A stretch of DNA of 35,262 bases from an uncultured Flavobacteriales bacterium (GTDB lineage Bacteria; Bacteroidota; Bacteroidia; Flavobacteriales_E; Vicingaceae). A program made the translations under genes and the position numbers. Of the stretch, positions 9,466 through 19,300 are shown one piece after another. A model generated the notes under the pieces. It ran no database searches. It worked only from the letters and a program-made list of their open reading frames with translations, and was not told the origin of the DNA. Location: positions 1 through 35,262 of the forward strand of contig CAJQON010000002.1 of assembly GCA_905479995.1 (NCBI GenBank), in the 5' to 3' direction. The first letter of the stretch is position 1, and each line of letters starts with the position of its first letter.

Positions 9466-10800
9466 TTATAAGTTTCCAAATGATTTTTGCAATTCTGATT
9501 TGGATTTAAGCACACTTAATAGTGATTGTATGTATTTTCCTTCTGAATTTAAATATTGATTTTGAGCTTGTGACAATTCTAAACTTGAAGCCACTCCTTC
9601 TTTGTATTTAATTATTGTTTTATCGTAAATTTTCTTGGCCAACTCTAAGTTTGCCTTTTGGTTTAAGTAGGTTTCATATTCTGTTTCGTAATTGGATTTT
9701 GATACTTGGGATTGGTAGTTTAAGTTTTGTTTTGCCTCCTCAGCATCTATCATTGTTTTTTCATATTCTAACTTTGCCTGACTCATTTTAGCCAAACGTG
9801 ATCCACTCGTTAGTATAGGCAAGTTTAATGATGCTCCAATAACGGTTGTTGGATAAAATTTTCCTCCACTAAACATGTCAAACTGATTGTTCATGTTTGT
9901 TTGAGTATGACTCAAAAAGACATTCATAGATGGTAAAAAGGAGTATTTTTCTTTTCGCAAGCTCAGCTTCATCAACCTTAAATTGCTTTCCATTAGTTGA
10001 AAATCAACATGATTGTTAACGTTAAATTCTTTGTTTAAGGGCTCTAATGAGACTTCATTTACAAAAGTTTCTATTCCATCAGATAAGGTAATGGTACTGT
10101 CAATATCCATTCCCATTTGAAGCTTTAATAATTTGGTAGCAAATCTAATTTGTCCTTCTGCTATTGCTACAGCTGTTTTCAATTCGTTGGCAGTAAGTGT
10201 TAGCTGATCAACATTTTGCTCTTCTACTAATCCTTCATTATACAATGCTTTCGTCTCATTTAATATTTGCTCTGTAGATTGGTAAGACTTGACCAATACA
10301 GCAGTGTTTTCTGTTGCTACTAATACGGTAAAGTAAGCTTGAGTAACAGCTTCTTTTAGTGCTACCTCAGTTTTAATTTGATTGTTAATAGACAATTCTT
10401 TGTATGTTTTTGCTGCTTGCAAACCAACTATGTATGATCCATCAAAAATTAATTGAGATGCAGTAATTCCGAAAGTATTGTTGTATTCTAATCCAAATTG
10501 AAGTTCTGTTAATTCATCTGCTGGTGCAGCAGGATTAAATGAACTTGCTGGCGCTAAGCTTACTGGAATATCTAAAAACTTTTGCACTTTAGCTTCAGCA
10601 GACACTTGAGGCAAACCCATTGCTCTAGTTTCAGCTACTTTCCTTTTGGCAATAGTAATGTCTAGTTCCGATTTTTTATTGCCATAGTTGTTTTCTAAAG
10701 CATAAGCTTTAGCCTGCTCTAAGGTAAAGTTACCTTGCTCTTGAGCCAAGGCATTTAAACTTATGCCGAGTATACTTAAGGCTACAATAATTTTTTTCAT
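9466..10800 (-). CDS. TolC-like outer-membrane efflux protein
   Basis: This 444-residue protein of the outer membrane efflux (OEP/TolC) family forms the trimeric exit duct of the pump. It has a signal peptide (MKKIIVALSILGISLNALAQ) followed by FTLEQAKAYALENN, the usual first helix of OEP repeats. Long alpha-helical coiled-coil stretches surround two short beta segments, and a second OEP repeat ends with a KEGVASSLELSQAQNQYLNSEGKY helix. The length is normal for the family. It is the first pump gene after tetR, with 197 bp between that may contain a 49-residue ORF. I see no clear TAnnTTTG box directly upstream, so it may be read from the tetR promoter or from one I cannot recognise. Confidence 0.92.
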   Translation of the reverse strand: MKKIIVALSILGISLNALAQEQGNFTLEQAKAYALENNYGNKKSELDITIAKRKVAETRAMGLPQVSAEAKVQKFLDIPVSLAPASSFNPAAPADELTELQFGLEYNNTFGITASQLIFDGSYIVGLQAAKTYKELSINNQIKTEVALKEAVTQAYFTVLVATENTAVLVKSYQSTEQILNETKALYNEGLVEEQNVDQLTLTANELKTAVAIAEGQIRFATKLLKLQMGMDIDSTITLSDGIETFVNEVSLEPLNKEFNVNNHVDFQLMESNLRLMKLSLRKEKYSFLPSMNVFLSHTQTNMNNQFDMFSGGKFYPTTVIGASLNLPILTSGSRLAKMSQAKLEYEKTMIDAEEAKQNLNYQSQVSKSNYETEYETYLNQKANLELAKKIYDKTIIKYKEGVASSLELSQAQNQYLNSEGKYIQSLLSVLKSKSELQKSFGNL

Positions 10801-10838
10801 TTCAGTGTTTGTTTACTTTATATAATTAATGATGTCCA

Positions 10839-10988
10839 TTAATTTAGAGTTGTTGAAGTTAAATGAAGAGATGACTCTAACTCATCTTTTGATAATGACA
10901 CATTACTAATACATTTTTTAGGTTGATCAACTTTTCTTTCTTTAAAAAACTGTTTACTAAGCTGTATCATATTCTTACACTTCCACAT
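10839..10988 (-). CDS. Possible 49-residue ORF between tetR and the tolC-like gene
   Basis: A frame from ATG (10986-10988) to TAA (10839-10841) encodes 49 residues beginning MWKCKNMIQLSKQFFKERK. It starts 9 bp after the tetR stop on the same strand and ends 38 bp before the tolC-like start. The product is lysine-rich with two cysteines, with no signal peptide, no membrane helix and no domain I recognise. The spacing fits an operon member, but a frame this short can occur by chance in AT-rich DNA. It could be a small regulatory protein, a remnant or noise. Confidence 0.33.
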   Translation of the reverse strand: MWKCKNMIQLSKQFFKERKVDQPKKCISNVSLSKDELESSLHLTSTTLN

Positions 10989-10997
10989 AACGCTATT

Positions 10998-11636
10998 TTA
11001 ATCAATGGATAATATATCTAACTTTTCATTTTTGATAATGGTTTCTAAATAATCCAATCCTTTTTTATTACAGATACCACTAAAGTGATAGTTTATAGCC
11101 TCAAGATGCAGTTTATCCATGCTCATCTTTTTGCTTAATTCACTTTCGGTATTCATAATGTTTTCTACCAAAATCATGTAGATCGAGGCTACTACTTCAG
11201 AATTGATATTTTTCCGATAATAACCTTCTTTAACCCCTCTCTTCAAATTATTTAACATTACGCCATAAACAAATTCTGTTTTATGATCGAGTAACATTTT
11301 CCATGCCTCAGGATGGTATTTTTGAATGTCGTAAATTACCGCTGGATGAATGTTGCCTAGTTTAGTATTAACACATTTTGTAATTGCAATTAATCCATCT
11401 ACTGCATTGTTAGATGCTTCAATTGCCAATTCAACCATTTCGCGTTCATCCTCCATACTTAATAGCACCCCTTTATTTACCAAGTCTTTTTTATCGCTTA
11501 CATATAAATAGAGTGATTTTTTAGACATGTGCAGTTTGCGTGAAATGTCATCCATCGTTAAACTTTTAATTCCGAAAGTCATAAACAGCTCTAATGCTGC
11601 TGCAACCACTTCTTTTTCTTTAGCCTTATCTTCCAT
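10998..11636 (-). CDS. TetR/AcrR-family transcriptional regulator
   Basis: This 212-residue protein has an N-terminal TetR helix-turn-helix: the helix AALELFMTFGIKSLT, then MDDISRKLHMSKKSLYLYV as turn and recognition helix, then KKDLV. The C-terminal ligand-binding part is all-helical and not recognisable by eye. As the first gene of the efflux operon it is probably the local repressor, released when a pump substrate binds. The start ATG is only about 11 bases after the predicted transcription start from a good Bacteroidota promoter that overlaps an inverted repeat, which suggests autoregulation. Confidence 0.9.
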   Translation of the reverse strand: MEDKAKEKEVVAAALELFMTFGIKSLTMDDISRKLHMSKKSLYLYVSDKKDLVNKGVLLSMEDEREMVELAIEASNNAVDGLIAITKCVNTKLGNIHPAVIYDIQKYHPEAWKMLLDHKTEFVYGVMLNNLKRGVKEGYYRKNINSEVVASIYMILVENIMNTESELSKKMSMDKLHLEAINYHFSGICNKKGLDYLETIIKNEKLDILSID

Positions 11637-11653
11637 TTTATATTATTATAATA

Positions 11654-11707
11654 CAAACGTAAGAAACATTTAATGAATAGGAAACGTTTTTTGTATATTT
11701 TGTTTCC
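11654..11707 (-). promoter_or_regulatory. tetR promoter with overlapping inverted repeats (candidate TetR operator)
   Basis: On the minus strand TACGTTTG (11654-11661) matches the Bacteroidota -7 box TAnnTTTG exactly, and TTTC (11681-11684) lies 19 bases upstream in place of TTTG. Two inverted repeats lie over this promoter: AAACGT (11655-11660) with ACGTTT (11684-11689), and GGAAAC (11680-11685) with GTTTCC (11702-11707). Dyads over a promoter in front of tetR are where its operator would be expected. The promoter call is fairly good; the operator is inference. Confidence 0.55.
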
Positions 11708-11765
11708 GAGGAGTCATTAAAACAATTTTAAGTAGTTTTGTTGCTCACTCAAACCAAACACCTCA

Positions 11766-12164
11766 ATGAAATTTTTTATCTTAGTTAGCCTTGTTTTAAG
11801 CTCATTATTTAGTTTCTCTCAAACTTTACGTGGAACCGTAAAACACACTGCCAACATACTATCCAAAGCCAACGATTCTAGTGGTGTTATTATTCAAGTT
11901 AATCCTGGAGATGATTTTGTGATATCGGATGTTTCTGATTCTAATTTTGTAAAAGTATCGTACCGAAAAAAAGCCAGTACTTATACTGGATACATTAATA
12001 AAAAAAATGTTAATGCAGATGAAGCTTATGAAAACCACCTGAAGGTTTTAAAGGCTAAACAAGATTTAAAGGATGAAAAAGATCGCTTTTCGACACAAAA
12101 AAAAGTGGAAAAAGATTGGGATGGCTTTGTAAAGGATAAAAAAGAAGGCTCTTCTAAAAAGTAA
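11766..12164 (+). CDS. Small secreted protein with SH3-like domain
   Basis: This 132-residue protein has a signal peptide (MKFFILVSLVLSSLFSFSQ) and a compact beta-rich region (about residues 20-83: LRGTVKHTANILSKANDSSG, then IIQVNPGDDFVISDVSDSNF, then VKVSYRKKASTYTGYINKKN). This fits the bacterial SH3 (SH3_3-like) pattern, in which a GYI/GWI strand closes the domain. The C-terminal 50 residues are a charged lysine-rich helix. Such domains often bind cell-wall or other proteins in the periplasm. A perfect TAGTTTTG box (11733-11740) lies upstream, but without a -33 element at the right distance. It is transcribed alone, divergent from tetR and convergent with the next gene. Confidence 0.75.
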   Translation: MKFFILVSLVLSSLFSFSQTLRGTVKHTANILSKANDSSGVIIQVNPGDDFVISDVSDSNFVKVSYRKKASTYTGYINKKNVNADEAYENHLKVLKAKQDLKDEKDRFSTQKKVEKDWDGFVKDKKEGSSKK

Positions 12165-12182
12165 GATTCCAACTAATTTAAA

Positions 12183-13142
12183 TTAACGTTTTACTGGTTT
12201 TATTCCTATTTTCTTTTTTGGAATAGCTCCTATTGGAATGGAGTGAAATTGCATGAATTTACCGCGTTGGTTGGTAATATAAAACACGACATTATTGTTG
12301 CTTTTTGATCCTGTTTTAACAATCTGAATGTCTAAACAGGTTTTTTTATCTTTCTCTTTCATTACATGTAAACTGTTTGCCCAAACTCCATCTTTAGACG
12401 CGTTTACTTTTAAGCCTGGTGAAGACATAGATATAAGTTTTATATAAGCATCTGCATCAAAATCAAAATTATATTGTTTTACAGATATGGTATATTCATC
12501 TACATATGGGTAAATGTGTGCAATTTGCTTTTGAGCATTTAACCTAAACGAATATTCGTACATGAATGCATTTCCACCTTCTACTGGTTTATTTTCAGTA
12601 TTACTAACCGACATAAACAAACGGTAAAGATTACCATCGTCACCAGTTTCTCCATTAACAACCAATTTAAAAACATAGCCACCTAAATCTGGGAGCAATT
12701 CTCCTTCTAATGGATTAATAGGACCAATAGAGTACCACTTATCATCAAAAACAGCTTCAGCTCCAAAGGTTTTTGTGCTTATTAAATTTCCCTTTTTATA
12801 ATTCCCAACGGGATCTTTATTTTCTTCATCTTTTGTCGAAAAACTGCCTGCACCATACAACGAAAATTTTGTTTTGGTATTATATCCTTGTCTATTCTCA
12901 TCATGCTTTCCCCCAGTGTTTGGGTCAAAAATTCTAATGTAAAATGGAGCCTTTTGATCTTTGGGTACCGAGAAAAATACCATTTGATTAAAATCATCAT
13001 CACCATATTTTAAACTAGCCTTATTGCCAAAGGTTACTAAAAAAGGAATGTTTTCATTTTTTGCAGGAACACCTTGGGCCTTTACCTTATAGTTACTAAA
13101 CAAGATAACAATTACGAATATAAAAATGGTGTTTTTCTGCAT
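12183..13142 (-). CDS. Secreted protein of unknown function, last gene of the T9SS adhesin operon
   Basis: This 319-residue protein has a signal peptide (MQKNTIFIFVIVILFSNYKVKAQ) and otherwise looks like an all-beta secreted protein, with many aromatic and glycine-flanked strands such as APFYIRIFDPNTGG and YVFKLVVNGETGDDG. I cannot name a family. It lies 88 bp after the OmpA-type gene on the same strand, with no visible terminator between, so it is probably co-expressed with the adhesin, PorP/SprF and OmpA genes. It has no type A or type B T9SS sorting domain, so it is more likely periplasmic than a cargo. Its job may be linked to export or anchoring of the adhesin, but that rests on position alone. 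Confidence 0.75.
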   Translation of the reverse strand: MQKNTIFIFVIVILFSNYKVKAQGVPAKNENIPFLVTFGNKASLKYGDDDFNQMVFFSVPKDQKAPFYIRIFDPNTGGKHDENRQGYNTKTKFSLYGAGSFSTKDEENKDPVGNYKKGNLISTKTFGAEAVFDDKWYSIGPINPLEGELLPDLGGYVFKLVVNGETGDDGNLYRLFMSVSNTENKPVEGGNAFMYEYSFRLNAQKQIAHIYPYVDEYTISVKQYNFDFDADAYIKLISMSSPGLKVNASKDGVWANSLHVMKEKDKKTCLDIQIVKTGSKSNNNVVFYITNQRGKFMQFHSIPIGAIPKKKIGIKPVKR

Positions 13143-13230
13143 GTAGATTTTATATCAAAATTTGAGCCAATATAGCTATTTAAAAATAGAATGCTTTCTT
13201 GAACTAAGTAGTTTGGTAATCCCTATCATA

Positions 13231-15459
13231 TTATTGTTTAATAATTTTAAACGCTACCCTCCTATTTTTCGTTCTTCCATCGGAATTATCGCTTCCGTCT
13301 TTATTAAAGTTTGGCGCTATCGGATTGGTTTCTCCATAACCTTTAGGTATTACTTGTTTTTTATTTACACCCATGCTCACCATATATTTCACTACACTAT
13401 TGGCTCTCTTTGTAGAAAGTTTTAAATTGTATTTATTACTCATTTTGTCATGTTTTTGCCGAGTATAAACTTCATTTCTTGCTTTAAAACTTTGTTTTGC
13501 TTTTTCAATATTTCTATACCCATCAGTATGCGCACCAATTTCAACAACATTGCTTGGGTGTTTTTTTAAAAAAGTTATCAATTGGCCTAACTCCTTTTTA
13601 GATGCTTCATCTAACTCAAATCCATTAAATGCAAAATTAACATTGGCTAAAACAACACTCACTTCACCAGATAAGTCACTGTATAGCATGTCAATATTTT
13701 GTGTGTTAATTTTACCAGCCTCAAACACCTTGACTACCGCATTATTGAAACCATCTTTATGAGCCAATCTAAACAGTGCTATTAAATCAAAAGGGTTATT
13801 TGTTTTTGCCAGTAAGTAGGTATATTGATTACTTGTAGAATCGTAAAACTCTTGTACTTTATTGACATACCCTTTTAGCAATTTTCTATTATTTTTAATA
13901 GATGTTTTAGAGGATAATAACTCTAAGGAATAAAATGATTCGTCAAAAACATGCAGTTGTTCGGCATTAAATCCTGCATAATTCAATTGTTCTAAAAACT
14001 CCTGTTGTTCTTGTTGATGCGTAATTAATGTATTCTCTGATGAAACAAAAACAGTTTTATAAAAACAGTTTTTTTGTATTGTATTCTGCTCTTTATCTTG
14101 TCCAGAAATTAATATTTTGAGCTCTTTAAATCCACCTTCTAAATATTTATGCCCCTTTTTATCATTTTTTACAATTGCAGTAGAATCTCCATAATCAATA
14201 TAATAATCGTGTATTTCGTATGCATTCCATTTACCCTGAAGTACCTCAACTGTAAATAATTCATGTGAAGAAATAGTATCTAAACTAATTACTTTGGGTT
14301 GAATAATTTCTTCAATTTCTAATTCGTAAGTCGCTTCATTTACAAATGTAGCACCAACAAAAGGATCTTTAATATTCAATTCAACGGTATAAAAACCAGA
14401 TTTCTCATAACAGTGGTATGTTTCTAGTGATCTTTCTTTATGGCCATCTCCAAAATCCCATTCGTAAATCATTGCCACTGAATCTACATTAAGAGTAGCT
14501 TCTTCAAAAAACTCGTAACACAACAATTCATTCACTAATTCTTGGCAATCGCTAAATTCTGGATAACTAATATTGAGTTTATAAATATCGTCTGATCCTG
14601 CTCTATTAGAACAAAAATAGCCTTCATTTCCAGTGCTATTGTGTACCAACCCAAAATCATCAAAAGAAGAATTAACAGTTGTGTCCATTAATACTGGAGT
14701 AGTCCAATCATTATTAATGTTGTTGCTTGAATATATATCTAACCCTCCATAACCACTTGTTCTATCTGAAGAAAAATAAAGTTTACCATTGCCCTGTATG
14801 GTTGGAAACACATCATTGAATTCACTATTAATAGGAGTTCCTAAATTAATTAAAGGACCACAAACTCCACCTACTATATTTGAGTAATACACATCTAATC
14901 CTCCCTGGCTACCTGGCTTATCGCTAACTACAAAAAGCTGTTTACCATTGGCAGATAAACTAGGCTGACCAACATTGTACTCAATGCTATTAAATGAACA
15001 AGGCTCAATATCCGACCAAACGCCATCTTTTAAAGTTGTTTTATATACGCCAAAACCATTGGAAGAAGCTGTTCTGTTTTTAAGTTTTCTATTAATGTTT
15101 TGGCTTCTTGTAAAGTAAGCTGTATTACCATCTGTTGAAAAAGTAATTGGGCCATCATGAAAGCTTGATTTTAATTCAGTACTAAAGAGTTGAATTTTTT
15201 TTACTTTAACCCCTTTTAAAGGCACAAAGAAAATATCATCCATTTGTTTCTTGGATTTTTCATCTACAAATGTTAATGCCTCATTTTTAGGATTTACGCC
15301 ACAAAATACTAATCCGTTTTTATAATATACTGGAGCATAGGCTCTGTTCGAAGAATTATAAGAAACTCTTTCTATGGTAATTTGATCTTGACCAAAAGTC
15401 AAGTTAATTGTCAAAAGACAAAACACCAAAAGCAGGTATGGAAGTTTAACTATTCTCAT
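13231..15459 (-). CDS. OmpA-family protein with PD40 propeller repeats and PKD domain
   Basis: This 742-residue envelope protein has a signal peptide (about 1-24), four PD40/WD40-like propeller repeats (for example PSLSANGKQLFVVSDKPGSQ and FPTIQGNGKLYFSSDRTSGY), a PKD-type domain with MIYEWDFGDGH near residue 335, a linker, and a C-terminal OmpA peptidoglycan-binding domain (about 620-742; EIGAHTDGY, LSTKRANSVV, RTKNRRVAFKI). The architecture resembles PorE/SprE-like proteins that link T9SS parts to peptidoglycan. Its start shares one base with the PorP/SprF stop (TAATG), so translation is probably coupled. One oddity: the stretch between HTD and LSTKRA is about 20 residues longer than usual and very basic. 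Confidence 0.88.
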   Translation of the reverse strand: MRIVKLPYLLLVFCLLTINLTFGQDQITIERVSYNSSNRAYAPVYYKNGLVFCGVNPKNEALTFVDEKSKKQMDDIFFVPLKGVKVKKIQLFSTELKSSFHDGPITFSTDGNTAYFTRSQNINRKLKNRTASSNGFGVYKTTLKDGVWSDIEPCSFNSIEYNVGQPSLSANGKQLFVVSDKPGSQGGLDVYYSNIVGGVCGPLINLGTPINSEFNDVFPTIQGNGKLYFSSDRTSGYGGLDIYSSNNINNDWTTPVLMDTTVNSSFDDFGLVHNSTGNEGYFCSNRAGSDDIYKLNISYPEFSDCQELVNELLCYEFFEEATLNVDSVAMIYEWDFGDGHKERSLETYHCYEKSGFYTVELNIKDPFVGATFVNEATYELEIEEIIQPKVISLDTISSHELFTVEVLQGKWNAYEIHDYYIDYGDSTAIVKNDKKGHKYLEGGFKELKILISGQDKEQNTIQKNCFYKTVFVSSENTLITHQQEQQEFLEQLNYAGFNAEQLHVFDESFYSLELLSSKTSIKNNRKLLKGYVNKVQEFYDSTSNQYTYLLAKTNNPFDLIALFRLAHKDGFNNAVVKVFEAGKINTQNIDMLYSDLSGEVSVVLANVNFAFNGFELDEASKKELGQLITFLKKHPSNVVEIGAHTDGYRNIEKAKQSFKARNEVYTRQKHDKMSNKYNLKLSTKRANSVVKYMVSMGVNKKQVIPKGYGETNPIAPNFNKDGSDNSDGRTKNRRVAFKIIKQ

Positions 15460-16376
15460 TAAAAAAATCTTGGATCAAATGTTTTTACATTATATCTAAA
15501 ATCGTAGCGCAAAAATATTTCATGGCTACCATTATTGTATTGTTGTAATTTTGAGATGGAGTGATCGTATGCGTACCCTAAAATAAGTTGGTCTGATGCA
15601 TGGAATTGCAACAAGCCAACTATTGCATCTTTTGTTCGATAGGAGACTCCAACACCCACAAAATTATTAACATCAACCAAACAGTTTAAATCCATTTGAA
15701 ATGTTGAGCTTGGCAAATACCTAGACAGGATGGAAGGTTTAATTTTTACTTTATTTACTTCAAATGATAATCCAGCTTCTAGCAAGTAATTGTATTGCTT
15801 AAAGTCATTTTTGATGGCATAATTTTTTGATGCGCCATCAAGATTATGCTGTAAAAACATAGGCATTGAAAAACCAACAAAATACTTGTTTGTATTGTAA
15901 TAAACTCCAGCACTAAAATCAGGAAATATGTATTGTGGTGAATCTTTTGAAAAGACATCATCATTAGCATTAGTCGTTACAACTTGACTCCATTGATTGG
16001 AAGCAAAAACTGCGCTTGCCGAAATTCCAAATGATAAATGATGCTCTTCTTTTACTTTTAATTTATAGGCAAAGGATCCTGAAATGTTGTTTTCTTTACT
16101 CACTCCCAAAACATCTCTTAAAAATATAATTCCAAAACCTAGCTTCCCTTTTAATGCAGGACCATGAATGGTTAAGTTTTGAGTAGTTGGAGCTCCCTCA
16201 ATTCCAACCCATTGATTTCGATAGGATAAACTGGCAGAGTAAAAACCTAATTCGCCTGCATAAGCTGGGTTAATAGCGAGTCTATTCATCATATAATTGC
16301 TATTCAGCGGAACTTGTTGAGCCAACATTGGTAGACAACACACTAAAATTGATATGATAAGTATTAGTTTTCTCAC
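15459..16376 (-). CDS. PorP/SprF family type IX secretion membrane protein
   Basis: This 305-residue outer-membrane beta-barrel has a signal peptide (MRKLILIISILVCCLPMLAQ) followed by QVPLNSNYMMNRLAINPAYA, the typical start of the PorP/SprF family, with alternating strands to the C terminus (EIFLRYDFRYNVKTFDPRFF). SprF of Flavobacterium johnsoniae is needed for secretion of the adhesin SprB encoded beside it. PorP/SprF genes commonly follow genes for large type B cargo, as here. It begins with GTG at 16374-16376 and overlaps the adhesin stop by 4 bp (GTGA); its stop overlaps the next start. This packing suggests it is dedicated to the upstream adhesin. Confidence 0.92.
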   Translation of the reverse strand: MRKLILIISILVCCLPMLAQQVPLNSNYMMNRLAINPAYAGELGFYSASLSYRNQWVGIEGAPTTQNLTIHGPALKGKLGFGIIFLRDVLGVSKENNISGSFAYKLKVKEEHHLSFGISASAVFASNQWSQVVTTNANDDVFSKDSPQYIFPDFSAGVYYNTNKYFVGFSMPMFLQHNLDGASKNYAIKNDFKQYNYLLEAGLSFEVNKVKIKPSILSRYLPSSTFQMDLNCLVDVNNFVGVGVSYRTKDAIVGLLQFHASDQLILGYAYDHSISKLQQYNNGSHEIFLRYDFRYNVKTFDPRFF

Positions 16377-19300
16377 TTCTTTAATACAATAAAACCACTC
16401 AAGTCTTTATTTAAACTAGGTATTTTGAGGGTATAGTAATAGGTGTCTTCGGGCAAATCGTCTCCTGATTTACTTTTTCCGTTCCAATCATTTTGATAAT
16501 TATGCGATTGATATAATTCTACTCCCCATCTGTTGAATATGATTAACTCATTTTCTAACAAGTCCAATCCTTCAATTTCAAAATAATCATTATTGCCATC
16601 ATTGTTTGGTGAAAAACCATTGGGTATTTTTAAATCAACCATAGTAATTATCACATCATCATAGGCATCAATACATGTTCCATTAGCAACTCGCCATTCA
16701 AAAATATTTGTACCAACTTCCAAATTCTCTACCATTGACTTTGGATCGTTATATGTTTTAATAAATCCATTTCCTGCACTAATAGACCAAACTCCCAAGC
16801 CAACAGCAGGAATATTTGCTTCAAAGCTGGTTGAATTAACTCCATACAACTTTTGATCTTCACCAGCATAGGCTGCTGGAGGTATCTCAGCAGTTATTGT
16901 CATGGTACATGTGTTGTTGTTTCCAGCTACATCTGTTACAATCCAATTAACAGTTGATGTTCCATAAGGATATATATCTGAAGCATTATTAGTGGTATTG
17001 TAATTGTTTACTACTGAACTAACCACGCAATTATCGCTAAAAAGAGGAAGAGGAACTGTAACGCTTGTATCGCAAACAACAATGTCATTCGGACAAGTTA
17101 TTGTAGGGTTTTCAGTATCTAAAACACGTACAACAAAACTACAAGAATCTGCATTTCCTGCTAAATCATAAACTATGTAGGTTACACCAGTATATCCAAC
17201 ATTAAATGCCGTTCCACTAGCATCATTTAAACCAGACCCAATAGTGGCGCCACTAAAAACATAGCTTATGCTATCAATACCACAATTATCGGAAGAAGAG
17301 ATTGGACCTATATTGTTTACAATTGAAGAACAAACCCCTAAATCGTTTGATATAGAAACACTGTTTGGACAGAAAATACTTGGAGCTTCAGCATCAATAA
17401 CTTCAATTGTAAAAGAGCAGCTATCAATATTACCAGCAAAATCTAAAATATAATATGTTATTAATGTTGTACCGTGGTTAAAAGTATTGCTACTGGCATT
17501 GTTAGGACCAGATCCTATGGTTGCTCCCGTTAAATTATAATAAACAGTATCTACTCCGCAATTATCATTCAATGAATTGGGTTGTATCCCTGAAACAACA
17601 GCACTACAAAACCCTGTATCATTATTTACAATACGGTTACTTGAACAGCTTATGTTTGGAGCTACACTATCTATAATATTAACAGTAAAAGAACAGCTAT
17701 CTACATTTCCAGAATTATCTGTTATTAAATATGTTACGGTTGTTAAACCTAAATAAAACACCGAACCACTTGCATCATTTAACCCTGAACCGGTTGAAGC
17801 GCCACTTAATTTATAACTTATACTAGCTATAATACAGTTTTCGCTAAAATTAATTGGAGCAATATTATTAATAACATTACTACAAGCTGCATTAGATGTG
17901 CTCATACTTAAGTTTCCGACACAACTTATTGTTGGTTTTTGATTATCGATAACTGTTACCAAAAAGTTACAAGAGTCAATATTTCCAGATTGATCTATTG
18001 CAAAATATTTAATTGTGGTTATGCCAACATTAAACATATTTCCACTTGCATCATTCGGTCCAGATCCTATGGTTGCTCCCGTTAATTTGTAATATACAGT
18101 ATCAATTCCACAATTATCGTTAATTGCACTAGGAGCAATTCCAGTTACAATTGCACTACAATTGTTTAAATCGTTATTAACTGTTCTATTAACTGGACAT
18201 GTTACAATAGGTCTTTTATTATCATTTACTTGAACTGTAAAAGAACAAGAATCTACATTACCAGCTAAGTCGAACAAATAATATTTTACATCGGTTATAC
18301 CCAAGTTAAAATATACTCCACTAGCATCATTGGCTCCCGAACCAGTTGTCGCTCCTGATAAAAGGTAACTCACACTGTCAATTGCACAATTATCATTTAC
18401 TGTAGTTGGTCCAATTCCAATTGCTGAAGTTCCACAGCTATTTGCATCGGTATATAAAACAACAGCACCTGCACAAGTAATAGTAGGAGCCACAGAATCT
18501 ATAATTGTTTGAGTAAATGAACAGGTATTTGTATTTCCTGCCAAATCGTGTATGGTGTAGGTTACGGTACTTACCCCTAAATTAAAAGCTGTTCCACTAG
18601 CATCGTTTAAGCCTGAAGCTATTGTAGCTCCAGATACAACAAAGTTTACGCTATCTATTGCACAGTTTTCTGTTATTCCCACAGGGGCAATTCCAGTAAT
18701 TATTTGGTTACAAGTTAAATTTGAAGTGCTAGAAGATTGGTTGTTGGGACAAGTTATAATTGGGTTTTCAGTATCTGTTACAGTCACAGTAAATGAAGAT
18801 GAATCTGAATTGCCTGCTAAATCAAAAATGTAGTATCTAACTGTAGTTATACCAACGTTAAAAGAGGTTCCGCTGGCATCATTTAATCCTGAACCAAGGG
18901 TTGCTCCGGTCAATACATAACTTATACTATCTACTCCACAATTATCTCCAGAGGTTAAAGGAGCAATTCCATTGATAACTGCTGTACATAAATTAATGTC
19001 ATTTGTATCATTCTGATTACCGATACATGTAATAAATGGAGCTATAGTATCTACTACAAGTAAATTAAAACTACAAGAATCAACATTATTATTTGCATCG
19101 GTAAGGTAAAGTGAAATAGTTGTTACGCCTGAAGTCACAATTGTTCCAACAACTGGTAATTGTTTAACACTAACTATTCCACATGAAGCAACGGGCGTTG
19201 CTAATCCGGTATAGTCGGGCAATGCAAATTGACAACTAGCATTAGCCGTATCGGTTTGGTTAGCTGGACAACTTAAACTTATTGAACATGAATTAAGCCT

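Noticed and set aside
17105-19036. Regular repeats suggesting a CRISPR array
   Set aside because: The units are 276-bp in-frame protein modules without spacers.
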